A stretch of 64,000 nt of DNA, taken from Sinorhizobium arboris LMG 14919. GTDB lineage: Bacteria > Pseudomonadota > Alphaproteobacteria > Rhizobiales > Rhizobiaceae. The stretch spans positions 252,162-316,161 of the forward strand of contig NZ_KE386497.1 in assembly GCF_000427465.1 (NCBI RefSeq), read 5' to 3'. The translations under genes and the position numbers were made by a program. The notes beneath the pieces are model-generated. The model did not search any database, was not told the DNA's origin, and was given only the letters and a program-made list of their open reading frames with translations. Positions 56,905 through 64,000 of the stretch are shown piece by piece; within the stretch, counting starts at the first letter, position 1, and every line of letters begins with the position of its first letter.

Positions 56905-57747
56905 TTATACCACGAGTTTCTTTGCGGATTCTTGGCGATCAATCGTGTCTCGGATCACACCTATGTTGGTCTTATACTTTTGAATTCTGTAATATCCCTC
57001 GTGCAGACAGTTAAAATAAAGGCTCTTAAGGTATCTGGCGCTTCTGAACCTTAAAAAGTCGTGATATAGCTCGCTTGGATCTGCGGTGAGAATATATTTG
57101 ATTTGGCGAGCGGTCATGTGATGACTTGGCTCCGCCACGATCTGATTCAGGTCCCTGATTGACTTAACTGCAGCAAAATTTATCTCGGACTCTATGTCGG
57201 GCCGATCGCCCGTGTATCGAGCAAAATATAGGAAGAATGTTTTATTCTTGAGCTGTTGCTCGTGCATGAGCTCGACTAACCTGTTTTCGTGAGTGCCAGT
57301 GATCTTCACGTCGTCGACAAACAGAAGACAACGACCTTCGAAATGTTGCGCGTTGAAGTAGAACCTGTCGCCCGCGATCAATGACTTACGATGTTCCCGT
57401 GACAGGAGTCCGTAGTCGTTCACGTAACTGATCTTTCGTGGAACAGTCGCATATTCCACGTGATTGCCTTTAGCATCAACAATGTAGCTGTTGAGGCGAT
57501 TGAGCAAATGCATCGTCATTATAGTCGCTGCGTTCGGAACAAAGTTGTATGGAGACGAAACCATCAGGCAGCGACTGTCCAGTAGCGCGGGTGCGTTTTG
57601 TTCGAAGAACGCATCTGCAACCTCGTATCCCATCTTGCGCGCCGCTTCGTCGCAGCCGAATTTCAAACGTGAATATTGTTCCGGTCGAAAGGGTGCATCC
57701 TCGATCGACTGAAATTCATGGAGCGCAAACTCCTGAAATTGCTTCAT
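56905..57747 (-). CDS. Phosphoribosyltransferase-like protein
   Basis: This 280-residue protein has the PRPP-loop variant LLFVDDVKITGTHENR and an N-terminal segment LMVSSPYNFVPNAATIM. It resembles the phosphoribosyltransferase-like proteins that occur with HAD proteins in tellurite-resistance-type clusters. ATG 57747 has AGAGG 6 nt upstream and lies inside the end of the HAD gene (32-bp overlap), so the two are co-expressed. Substrate is unknown. Confidence 0.75.
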   Translation of the reverse strand: MKQFQEFALHEFQSIEDAPFRPEQYSRLKFGCDEAARKMGYEVADAFFEQNAPALLDSRCLMVSSPYNFVPNAATIMTMHLLNRLNSYIVDAKGNHVEYATVPRKISYVNDYGLLSREHRKSLIAGDRFYFNAQHFEGRCLLFVDDVKITGTHENRLVELMHEQQLKNKTFFLYFARYTGDRPDIESEINFAAVKSIRDLNQIVAEPSHHMTARQIKYILTADPSELYHDFLRFRSARYLKSLYFNCLHEGYYRIQKYKTNIGVIRDTIDRQESAKKLVV

Positions 57748-58375
57748 GCACAACCTCTCGAATGTCTTCAGGCCTTCCCAGCAGAGCACCATGCATTCCA
57801 GCGCTCTGCGCACCTTGCAGATCGCAGATCGCGTGGTCACCCACGTGCAGGATGTTATTGGCCGCAACGTCACACGACTTGATGATTTTCTTAAAGAAGG
57901 CTTTCTTCGGTTTTGCATATCCAAGCAAATCAGAATAGATTCCGAACCGAAACACGGATCCAAACGAGCTCTCAAGAAAATCGTGCACCAATCGGCCGCT
58001 AATAAAGCTCGAGTTGCTGCCAAGTGACAGCGCATATCCGTCTTCGACCAACGCCTGGATTAGTCTTACGGTAGTATCCAATACAATTGGTTTGCAGTTC
58101 TCAAAAATGTTCTCGAACGCTTTTGCGATGAGGCTCGGATCTTTGTGAACATTGCAATGCATCATAAGCAGACGGATATTTTCGAACAGAGATGGAGCGT
58201 ACCCAGTTTCGATCGCGTGTTGATTCACCCACCTCTTGACCTCGGCGTATGCATTCCTGACAGTTGCTTCTTCTGTATGAAAACAAGCCGCGAGAAACTT
58301 CGTCCTCGTCAGCGCATGGCGTGGGTTTGGCAGTACGAGAGTGTTCCAGACGTCGAAAGAAATGTGACTTATCAA
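57716..58375 (-). CDS. HAD-family hydrolase
   Basis: This protein of about 219 residues has motif I SFDVWNTLV (nucleophile Asp), SLGSNSSFISG (motif II), GYAKPKKAFF (motif III lysine) and HVGDHAICDLQGAQSAG (motif IV). I place the start at TTG 58375 after AAAGG because homology begins there; the frame is open to 58681 and the start is uncertain. It overlaps the phosphoribosyltransferase-like gene by 32 bp. Confidence 0.8.
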   Translation of the reverse strand: MISHISFDVWNTLVLPNPRHALTRTKFLAACFHTEEATVRNAYAEVKRWVNQHAIETGYAPSLFENIRLLMMHCNVHKDPSLIAKAFENIFENCKPIVLDTTVRLIQALVEDGYALSLGSNSSFISGRLVHDFLESSFGSVFRFGIYSDLLGYAKPKKAFFKKIIKSCDVAANNILHVGDHAICDLQGAQSAGMHGALLGRPEDIREVVHEAISGVCAP

Positions 58376-58849
58376 CTTGCCTTTCTGCCCGCCTTTAAAG
58401 CGCTCGGAGGGCAAGCATCTGCGGTTTGTCCGCAGCCGTCTCGGCGTCACGCGCATATGCGGCGCGGGTCCGAAACGGATCGGAGTACCCGCATCAACCA
58501 CGGCGGTGTGCGTGCATCGGGAGAGATTGCCCTGCCGGTGCCGCTCTTCTCTGAAAGTGGGTTGTGGCGAACTAACATATTCCCTTTGCCTTTCATTAAT
58601 TGTTCCTGACAGCGCTCGACACCTGAATGTCCCGGCGATATCCATCTGTTTATGGCTGAGAATGAGCAAACGTCGTGCCAACCGCGCTCGGGCGTCTCGG
58701 CGGTGGATTTTTGCTAGTTATGACAAAGGGTTCCCATGATGATTGGGATAGCGATGCCGCCGAACAAGGCTGCGTCGATAACCGCACAATTCGACAGGTG
58801 GTGTCGAATTTCGGACATGCCCCAAATGGGATACGACCTGCGGTGCGCA
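58376..58849. other. Spacer, nothing recognised
   Basis: No gene, terminator or RNA is recognised between the HAD start and the integrase relic; the HAD promoter should be here. Confidence 0.35.
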
Positions 58850-59176
58850 TGAAACAAGCTCGTCGTCAGCCAAGGAAAATCATCTCCAGGTGCGCAGGAT
58901 GCCAAGCAGCTGCCGGTCCAGCGTCACGCCGTAAAAGAACCGCAGCGCGCAAACCGTCTGGTTGAGCGCCGGCCAGGAGATGCCCTGCGACACCAGGTAC
59001 ACCCGGAAGGCGCGCACATCCTCCAGCCCCAGCCGCTCCGGCGAGCGGCCGAAATAACGGCTTTGTCACGGCATGCAGGTAGGATCGTTGCGTGGCCGGC
59101 GACAGGTTGCGGGAGCGTCATGTCGTCGATCATGCGGCGGCGCAGCGGGCTCACCGCTACCGGAGCGTCGGTCATC
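58850..59176 (-). pseudogene. Tyrosine recombinase (IS91-associated integrase) remnant
   Basis: From ATG 59175 the start TDAPVAVSPLRRRMIDDMTL is the N-terminus of an integrase often linked to IS91-type elements. The continuation, matching FGRSPERLGLEDVRAF and SWPALNQTVCALRFFYG, lies in other frames, ending at LLGILRTW. Frameshifts and loss of the catalytic domain make it inactive. Confidence 0.65.
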
Positions 59177-59306
59177 GGTCGGTCTCCTGGTCAGGGGTTG
59201 GTTCTCAACACCCCAACTCCCCATCAGGAGACCGCGCCTCCAAACACTCACCTCTCCCGCGTCAGCGGGTTAGTTCAATCCTGAATCCGAAAAATCGCGA
59301 CGCGCT

Positions 59307-59927
59307 TCAGAGGCGGTAGGTGAGCATTTTTATGCCGAAGCCGATTAGCAACATTCCAGCAATTCGGTCAATCCAAGCTCCGGACTTCTTGTAAGCTGCT
59401 TGCGCAGGCGGAGACGACATGAGCATGGCCACAGATCCGTACCACACCATTTCCAACATAAAGCCGCCCAACAACACGATGAGCTTTACGGACATATCTG
59501 CATCGACCGGAATTGTAGCGGCATACAATCCCAGGAAAAACGTGATGCCTTTTGGATTGGTTAATTCAACCAAAGTTCCCAAGCGGAAACCGGACCACGA
59601 CGTGCCGGTGGGTGGAGGCGGGGTGTTGTCTCCAGAAGAAGAGACAAGCCAACCGGAAAGGCCAAGATAGACGAGGTAAAGACCCCCAACGATCTGGATA
59701 GCGGTAGCAAACCAGTCCACACGTACAATCAGCACTGCGAGGCCAGTCATTGAAAGAACGGCATAGAACGTGGCGGCTAAAGACAGTCCAAGAGTTGCCC
59801 CCAAAGCTGATGGCAGAGCGCCCGATATCGCTAGTCGCGAAACCAAGGCAAAGTTTGGACCTGGGCTTATGATCACGATCGCATAGAGACCCAATGTCGT
59901 CAGAATGGTCCAAATATTGTCTTGCAT
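59307..59927 (-). CDS. LysE-family amino acid exporter
   Basis: This 206-residue membrane protein has about five to six hydrophobic segments and the LysE/RhtB hallmarks ISPGPNFALVSRLAISGA and ELTNPKGITFFLGLYA. It exports amino acids or analogues. It lies 36 bp after the MocR gene on the same strand, so the regulator and exporter are one unit. Confidence 0.9.
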   Translation of the reverse strand: MQDNIWTILTTLGLYAIVIISPGPNFALVSRLAISGALPSALGATLGLSLAATFYAVLSMTGLAVLIVRVDWFATAIQIVGGLYLVYLGLSGWLVSSSGDNTPPPPTGTSWSGFRLGTLVELTNPKGITFFLGLYAATIPVDADMSVKLIVLLGGFMLEMVWYGSVAMLMSSPPAQAAYKKSGAWIDRIAGMLLIGFGIKMLTYRL

Positions 59928-59963
59928 CGGCGCCTATCCGGTCGACCTTCGACCGACTCCTTG

Positions 59964-61331
59964 TTAAACATGGGATCTCTGCGGCTTTCCAGCGAGCGCA
60001 GAATTCTTGAGAATGGCTGACAGCTTTTCTAAAGCTGTCTTGAGATCGGAAAGCTCGGGACCTCCCACACAGAGCCTGACGCCTCCGTCGTTGGCATCGG
60101 GATCGACCGCCGTAGCCGCGGGCGGGGTCACATGTATGCCGATGGCGCGGCTTGCCGCGGCGAAATTGTCGGCTTCACGACGTGCCATCGGCAGCCAGAT
60201 ATGAAAGCCTTCATGGTCAGGAAAAACTGCCACGTCGCCAAGCTGGGATCTCGCCAGATCTAATCTTCTTGAAGATTCAACCTTAATTGATTTGCGAAGG
60301 GTTTGGGCTATTCCGCTTGAAAGCCATTCGGCCATGACCGCACAGGAAAAAGGCGATACCATCGATGACGTTGCGGACAGCGCGACCTCGGCCTTATCGA
60401 CATAATGATGTGGTGCAACCAGAGAACCAATACGCAAACCTGGACTGACTGTTTTGGATAGGCTGTTGACATAGAAGGTCCGCTCGGGCGCCAACATTGC
60501 GATTGGCGGAAAACCTGACGAACCGAGGGAATACACATCGTCCTCAATGATCAGGGCATCATGCTTTCGGCAGACATCCGCAATTTCATGCCGACGGCGT
60601 TCTCCCATGGTTGCCGTTGTCGGATTTTGCATTGTGGGCGTCACATAGACAACACCGCCGCTCGTCCGTCCCAAAGCCTCGTCGAGCGCTTCAGATTGCA
60701 TACCTTCCCTATCTGTTTCCACGCCGACTAAGCGGTGAGAGGTATGACGCGTCAGCGAGATTACTCCGGGATAAGTTTGCGACTCTGTGATGATCGTTCC
60801 GCCCGGTTTACTTGCGACAGCGAGAGCGACCGACAACGCCTGTTGTGCTCCATTGCATAGAAGGAGTTGTTCCACCTTCATCTGCATACCGAGCCAGGCG
60901 AGCCATTGTGCCATCTGCCTGCGGTGCTCAAAGTACCCTCCGTCGGGCGGATACCGAGCAAACAGATCCGCATCGATGTTCCGTGAGATGTTCAAAAGCG
61001 TCCTTGCGAGCATTTGCTGGCCTACTATTCGCGGCGGCGCGTTCACACTGAGGTCAATGACAGCTTCTCTTGATCCCGGAAGTGCGGCCACAAACGTGCC
61101 TCGTCCTTTTTCGCTCCGTACCAATCCGCGGCGCTCGAGGATGGCATAAGCCTTTGTCGCCGTTCCGATTCCGATGCCCAAGCGATAGGCAACCTCACGG
61201 TGGGGCGGCAGGCGATCGTTTGCCGCGAGCCTTCCTTCGAGAATATCGTCTGCCAAGGCTCTCACGAGCCGTTCACTTGGTGGGGCGTTCATAACAACGA
61301 GATACGGCTCCCATGGGGATTTGAGAAGCAT
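59964..61331 (-). CDS. MocR-type GntR/aminotransferase regulator
   Basis: This 455-residue protein has an N-terminal winged helix (DRLPPHREVAYRLGIGIGTA) and an aminotransferase-like domain with NPTTATMGE, IIEDDVYSLG and an intact PLP lysine in NSLSKTVSPGLRIG. ATG 61331 (MLLKSPWEP) is chosen by comparison with the paralogue at 1570-2967; the operator lies just upstream. It probably senses an amino compound with PLP and controls lysE and the divergent aminotransferase/MetY genes. Confidence 0.88.
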   Translation of the reverse strand: MLLKSPWEPYLVVMNAPPSERLVRALADDILEGRLAANDRLPPHREVAYRLGIGIGTATKAYAILERRGLVRSEKGRGTFVAALPGSREAVIDLSVNAPPRIVGQQMLARTLLNISRNIDADLFARYPPDGGYFEHRRQMAQWLAWLGMQMKVEQLLLCNGAQQALSVALAVASKPGGTIITESQTYPGVISLTRHTSHRLVGVETDREGMQSEALDEALGRTSGGVVYVTPTMQNPTTATMGERRRHEIADVCRKHDALIIEDDVYSLGSSGFPPIAMLAPERTFYVNSLSKTVSPGLRIGSLVAPHHYVDKAEVALSATSSMVSPFSCAVMAEWLSSGIAQTLRKSIKVESSRRLDLARSQLGDVAVFPDHEGFHIWLPMARREADNFAAASRAIGIHVTPPAATAVDPDANDGGVRLCVGGPELSDLKTALEKLSAILKNSALAGKPQRSHV

Positions 61332-61347
61332 ATCAACTCCAAAAATA

Positions 61348-61361
61348 GTGTCCCATGACAC
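61348..61361. promoter_or_regulatory. Inverted repeat GTGTC-N4-GACAC between divergent units
   Basis: GTGTCCCATGACAC, with a further half-site GTGTC at 61381, lies between the MocR gene and the aminotransferase gene. It matches the repeat at 2984-2997 in both arms. Confidence 0.6.
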
Positions 61362-61534
61362 TTTTATCGTGGCGGGCGAAGTGTCTCATGCATTACTCAT
61401 TTCGGCAACGAACTATCCCACAGTCGAGGAGATCGAATCTGAACTGCTGAACCTCTCGCGCCGAAAGACAGGAGATAAGGGATCTCCGATCGCATGTTGC
61501 TGGAAACACTGTCGTGTTTAACAGGAGTAATTCT

Positions 61535-62635
61535 ATGCAGGAAACGTGTCTTTTCACTCCCGGGCCACTGAGCCTTTCCTCCGATGTGAAGGACGCCATG
61601 AGGGTGGATTTGGGGTCGAGAGATGAGACCTTTAAGCAAGTCACGCAACGGGTAAGAGACCGCCTGCTATACATTTCCGGCACTGATAAGTCTCACTCTG
61701 CCGTTCTGATGCAGGGTAGTGGTACTTTCGCGCTGGAGGCAGCGCTGGCCACCTTTCTCGGAGCCACAGACAAAGCCCTTGTCTGTATCAACGGGCTTTA
61801 TGGCGAACGCATCGCAAGAATTCTTGAAAAGAGCGGCAAGAATTTTGAGACACTTCTGTGTTCCGCTGCGTTGCCGATAGATGTGGCTGCCGTGGAGCGC
61901 ATCATTTGCCGCGATAAAGAGTTTACTCACCTCTGTTTCGTCCATTGCGAAACCACAACCGGACTCATCAACCCGGTAAAGAGCCTCTTGGAGATCGGTC
62001 GACGCAACGGTCTCGTCACGGTGGTGGATGCAATGAGTTCCTTCGGCGGGCTCCGACTTGATGACGACATCGACATTCTGGTTTCCTCGGGAAACAAATG
62101 CATAGAAGCGCCCGCTGGTGTTGCTTTCGCAATCGTCTCCAACCGGCTACTCGCCTCTGGGAAATCCAGTGCGCGATCGTTTTGCTTCGACATGATGGAT
62201 CAGTGGCAGCACTTTGAACAGCACCGCGAGTGGCGCACGACTCCCCCGACCCATATCGTACAAGCTTTTGATAAAGCTCTCGAAAGGCTGATCGAGGAAG
62301 GCATCCCCGCGAGGAATGCGCGATATTCGAGAGTTCAGGAAAAACTCCTCAGGGGCATGACGGCGCTCGGGTTTAAAACCATCATCCCCCAGGAACATCA
62401 ATCACCGATCTGCTTGGCTTTTTGCTCAACTGAACTGGTACCCGACGAGGCTGCATTCGGGGCCTACTATGGAGCACTCGCTCAGCAGGGCATCTACATC
62501 TACGCAAAGTTTCATGAGCCGACAACCACGTTCCGCATAGGATGCATCGGCCAAATTCAAGACTTTTGGATTGAGAAATTACTGGCGGTAACGGCCGCAC
62601 ATTTTCGTATTTCGCCTTCGATATTGGCCGCTTAG
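61535..62635 (+). CDS. PhnW-like class V aminotransferase (2-aminoethylphosphonate:pyruvate type)
   Basis: This 366-residue protein has PhnW family motifs: LFTPGPLSLSSDVKDAM, VDLGSRDETF, LMQGSGTFALEAAL, VVDAMSSFGG and the PLP lysine in SSGNKCIEAPAGVAF. PhnW transaminates 2-aminoethylphosphonate with pyruvate to phosphonoacetaldehyde and alanine. ATG 61535 has AGGAG 7 nt before. No phosphonoacetaldehyde hydrolase (phnX) follows; instead a MetY-like gene does, so the true substrate may differ. Confidence 0.85.
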   Translation: MQETCLFTPGPLSLSSDVKDAMRVDLGSRDETFKQVTQRVRDRLLYISGTDKSHSAVLMQGSGTFALEAALATFLGATDKALVCINGLYGERIARILEKSGKNFETLLCSAALPIDVAAVERIICRDKEFTHLCFVHCETTTGLINPVKSLLEIGRRNGLVTVVDAMSSFGGLRLDDDIDILVSSGNKCIEAPAGVAFAIVSNRLLASGKSSARSFCFDMMDQWQHFEQHREWRTTPPTHIVQAFDKALERLIEEGIPARNARYSRVQEKLLRGMTALGFKTIIPQEHQSPICLAFCSTELVPDEAAFGAYYGALAQQGIYIYAKFHEPTTTFRIGCIGQIQDFWIEKLLAVTAAHFRISPSILAA

Positions 62636-62656
62636 GTCAACTGCAGGAGAACCGCA

Positions 62657-63991
62657 ATGCTCAAGAAGAACGACGCGCAAGGACACTCGGTCCACCCGGC
62701 GACCGCATCACTGCATGCAGGTTTCAGAAGTGACCCTACGACCAAGGCTGTCTGCGTGCCAATCTATCAGAACACAGCATACGAGCTTGACGGCGATCTC
62801 TCGAAAATTGCTGACATCTACAACGTAAAAGAAGACGGATACACTTACACCCGCATTATCAATCCGACGACGAGGGCACTCGAGACCCGGTTTGCTGCCG
62901 TAGACAACGCTGCCGACTGCTTGGCTGTCGCATCCGGTCAGGCCGCTACATTTATTGCCCTTGCCAACCTTTGCAGTGGTCAGCCAGGCGATAATATCGT
63001 CGCGGCTCCCTTCCTCTACGGAAACACATGGAATCTGCTTCATAACACTTTTCGCAGGTTCGGCATCGAGACCCGAACCGCCGCGAACTCCGAACCGGCC
63101 GAGTTCGAAAAGCACGTTGACGACCGCACTATTTGTCTTTTCGGCGAATGTGTTTCCAATCCGATCCTTGATCCGTTGCCAGTGCGTAGCTTGGCAGAGA
63201 TCGGCCGGAAAAGAGGAATTCCGGTCGTCGTGGATAACACCACCACGCCGTTGGTCTGCCGACCTTCGAATCTTGGCGCAGCCATGGCGACCTACTCGGC
63301 AACGAAGTATATTTGCGGGCATGGCACCACTCTCGGTGGTTTGATTTCGGACTACGGAAGTTTTCCTTTCCAGCAATATCCCGATAGGTTTCCCTTGTTT
63401 TCGGCTCCCGATGAGGCGCATGGCGGAATCCTTTGGCACCAGGCCGTGCAGGAAGTCAACGATCTGGGAAAGAGCGCGGCGCTATTGAAGGCGCGAATGA
63501 CTTGGCTTCGTGATACTGGGCCATGCGCCAGCCCGTTCAACAGCTTCCAGCTCTTGCAAGGACTTGAGACATTACACCTGCGCATGCGTCAGCATTGCGA
63601 GAATGCCGAAATTGTGGCCGACATGCTCAACAATCACCCAAAGGTTGTGCGCGTGACCCATCCGTCGCACTTTACGGGGAGGAAAAGGGAACTCGCGGAC
63701 GATCTGTTCGACAAGCGTTATGGCTACGGCGCCATGCTCATGTTCGAAGTTAAAGATGCAGCAAGCGGGCGCGCGCTCATTGAGAACGTTGAGATGATCT
63801 ATCACGTTTCGAATGTCGGCGACGCTCGCACTCTCATTACCCATCCCGTTTCGACAACCCATACGACGGTTCCCCGGGAAAAAAGAATGGCCGCTGGCAT
63901 CAATGACGGAACGATACGTCTTTGTGTTGGCCTTGAGCATGCGGATGACATCATCCGCGATCTGGAACGAGCCCTTTCGGCTGTGAACTGA
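62657..63991 (+). CDS. Cys/Met-metabolism PLP enzyme (O-acetylhomoserine sulfhydrylase-like)
   Basis: This 444-residue gamma-family PLP enzyme has YTYTRIINPTTRALE, ASGQAATFIAL, VVDNTTTPLVCRPS and the PLP lysine in YSATKYICGHGTTLGG. The C-terminal IRLCVGLEHADDIIRDL is also typical. MetY enzymes replace the acetyl group of O-acetylhomoserine by a thiol; relatives do other gamma-replacements. It starts 21 bp after the PhnW-like gene with AGGAGA, so they form one operon. Confidence 0.88.
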   Translation: MLKKNDAQGHSVHPATASLHAGFRSDPTTKAVCVPIYQNTAYELDGDLSKIADIYNVKEDGYTYTRIINPTTRALETRFAAVDNAADCLAVASGQAATFIALANLCSGQPGDNIVAAPFLYGNTWNLLHNTFRRFGIETRTAANSEPAEFEKHVDDRTICLFGECVSNPILDPLPVRSLAEIGRKRGIPVVVDNTTTPLVCRPSNLGAAMATYSATKYICGHGTTLGGLISDYGSFPFQQYPDRFPLFSAPDEAHGGILWHQAVQEVNDLGKSAALLKARMTWLRDTGPCASPFNSFQLLQGLETLHLRMRQHCENAEIVADMLNNHPKVVRVTHPSHFTGRKRELADDLFDKRYGYGAMLMFEVKDAASGRALIENVEMIYHVSNVGDARTLITHPVSTTHTTVPREKRMAAGINDGTIRLCVGLEHADDIIRDLERALSAVN

Positions 63992-64000
63992 TTCCCAAAC

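Noticed and set aside
1..64000. CRISPR array, tRNA or rRNA genes
   Set aside because: No regularly spaced direct repeats and no tRNA or rRNA sequence were recognised anywhere in the window.

Overview
The window looks like an accessory replicon or genomic island of a rhizobial alphaproteobacterium (Rhizobium, Sinorhizobium or Mesorhizobium type). The evidence is high GC content, rhizobial gene families (XRE regulator plus partner, HpnI-type glycosyltransferase, LysE, MocR regulators), an alpha-r14/NfeR1-type small RNA with three anti-Shine-Dalgarno loops, and many decayed genes and transposase relics. The genus is an inference. No rRNA, tRNA, CRISPR array or replication gene was seen.

Layout. 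1-7.3 kb: an acyl-CoA ligase cut by the left edge, a MocR-type regulator lacking its PLP lysine, and a three-gene biotin-dependent acyl-CoA carboxylase. 7.3-13 kb: IS3 relic, a dead copy of the PEP mutase gene pepM, then a CDP-alcohol phosphotransferase and an asparagine-synthetase-like ligase, convergent with a class V aminotransferase and a methyltransferase. 13.3-14.6 kb: a flavin monooxygenase. 14.8-29.9 kb: a C-P lyase (phosphonate degradation) operon phnGHIJM-phosphodiesterase-phnK-phnM'-phnL-DUF1045'-phnN' with a decayed tail, its regulator phnF, and a five-gene dipeptide-type ABC transporter sharing a phnF-type operator. 30-39.2 kb: IS630 relic, a second methyltransferase, a second PhnF-like regulator, another GntR regulator, intact pepM, an aminotransferase, a PntC-like cytidylyltransferase and a glycosyltransferase, i.e. 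a likely phosphonate biosynthesis and lipid or glycan decoration locus.

40.6-51.1 kb is a defence island of three consecutive plus-strand modules: a Gabija system (GajA split in two, GajB helicase); a Septu-like pair in which the ATPase carries its own N-terminal HNH domain next to a separate HNH nuclease; and a tight four-gene operon of a small protein starting Met-Gly-Ser-Ser, a PfkB/nucleoside deoxyribosyltransferase fusion, a QueC-like enzyme and an HhH-GPD glycosylase-like protein. The last module is the best candidate for an undescribed system: by analogy with QueC proteins in Qat and type IV CBASS it may attach a deazaguanine base to the N-terminal glycine of the small protein.

51-64 kb: XRE regulator with a broken partner, the small RNA, a lactonase-like propeller protein, about 2 kb of decayed DNA including a maoC relic, a secreted ClpP-like protease, a HAD/phosphoribosyltransferase pair, an integrase relic, and a MocR-LysE unit divergent from a PhnW-like aminotransferase and a MetY-like enzyme.
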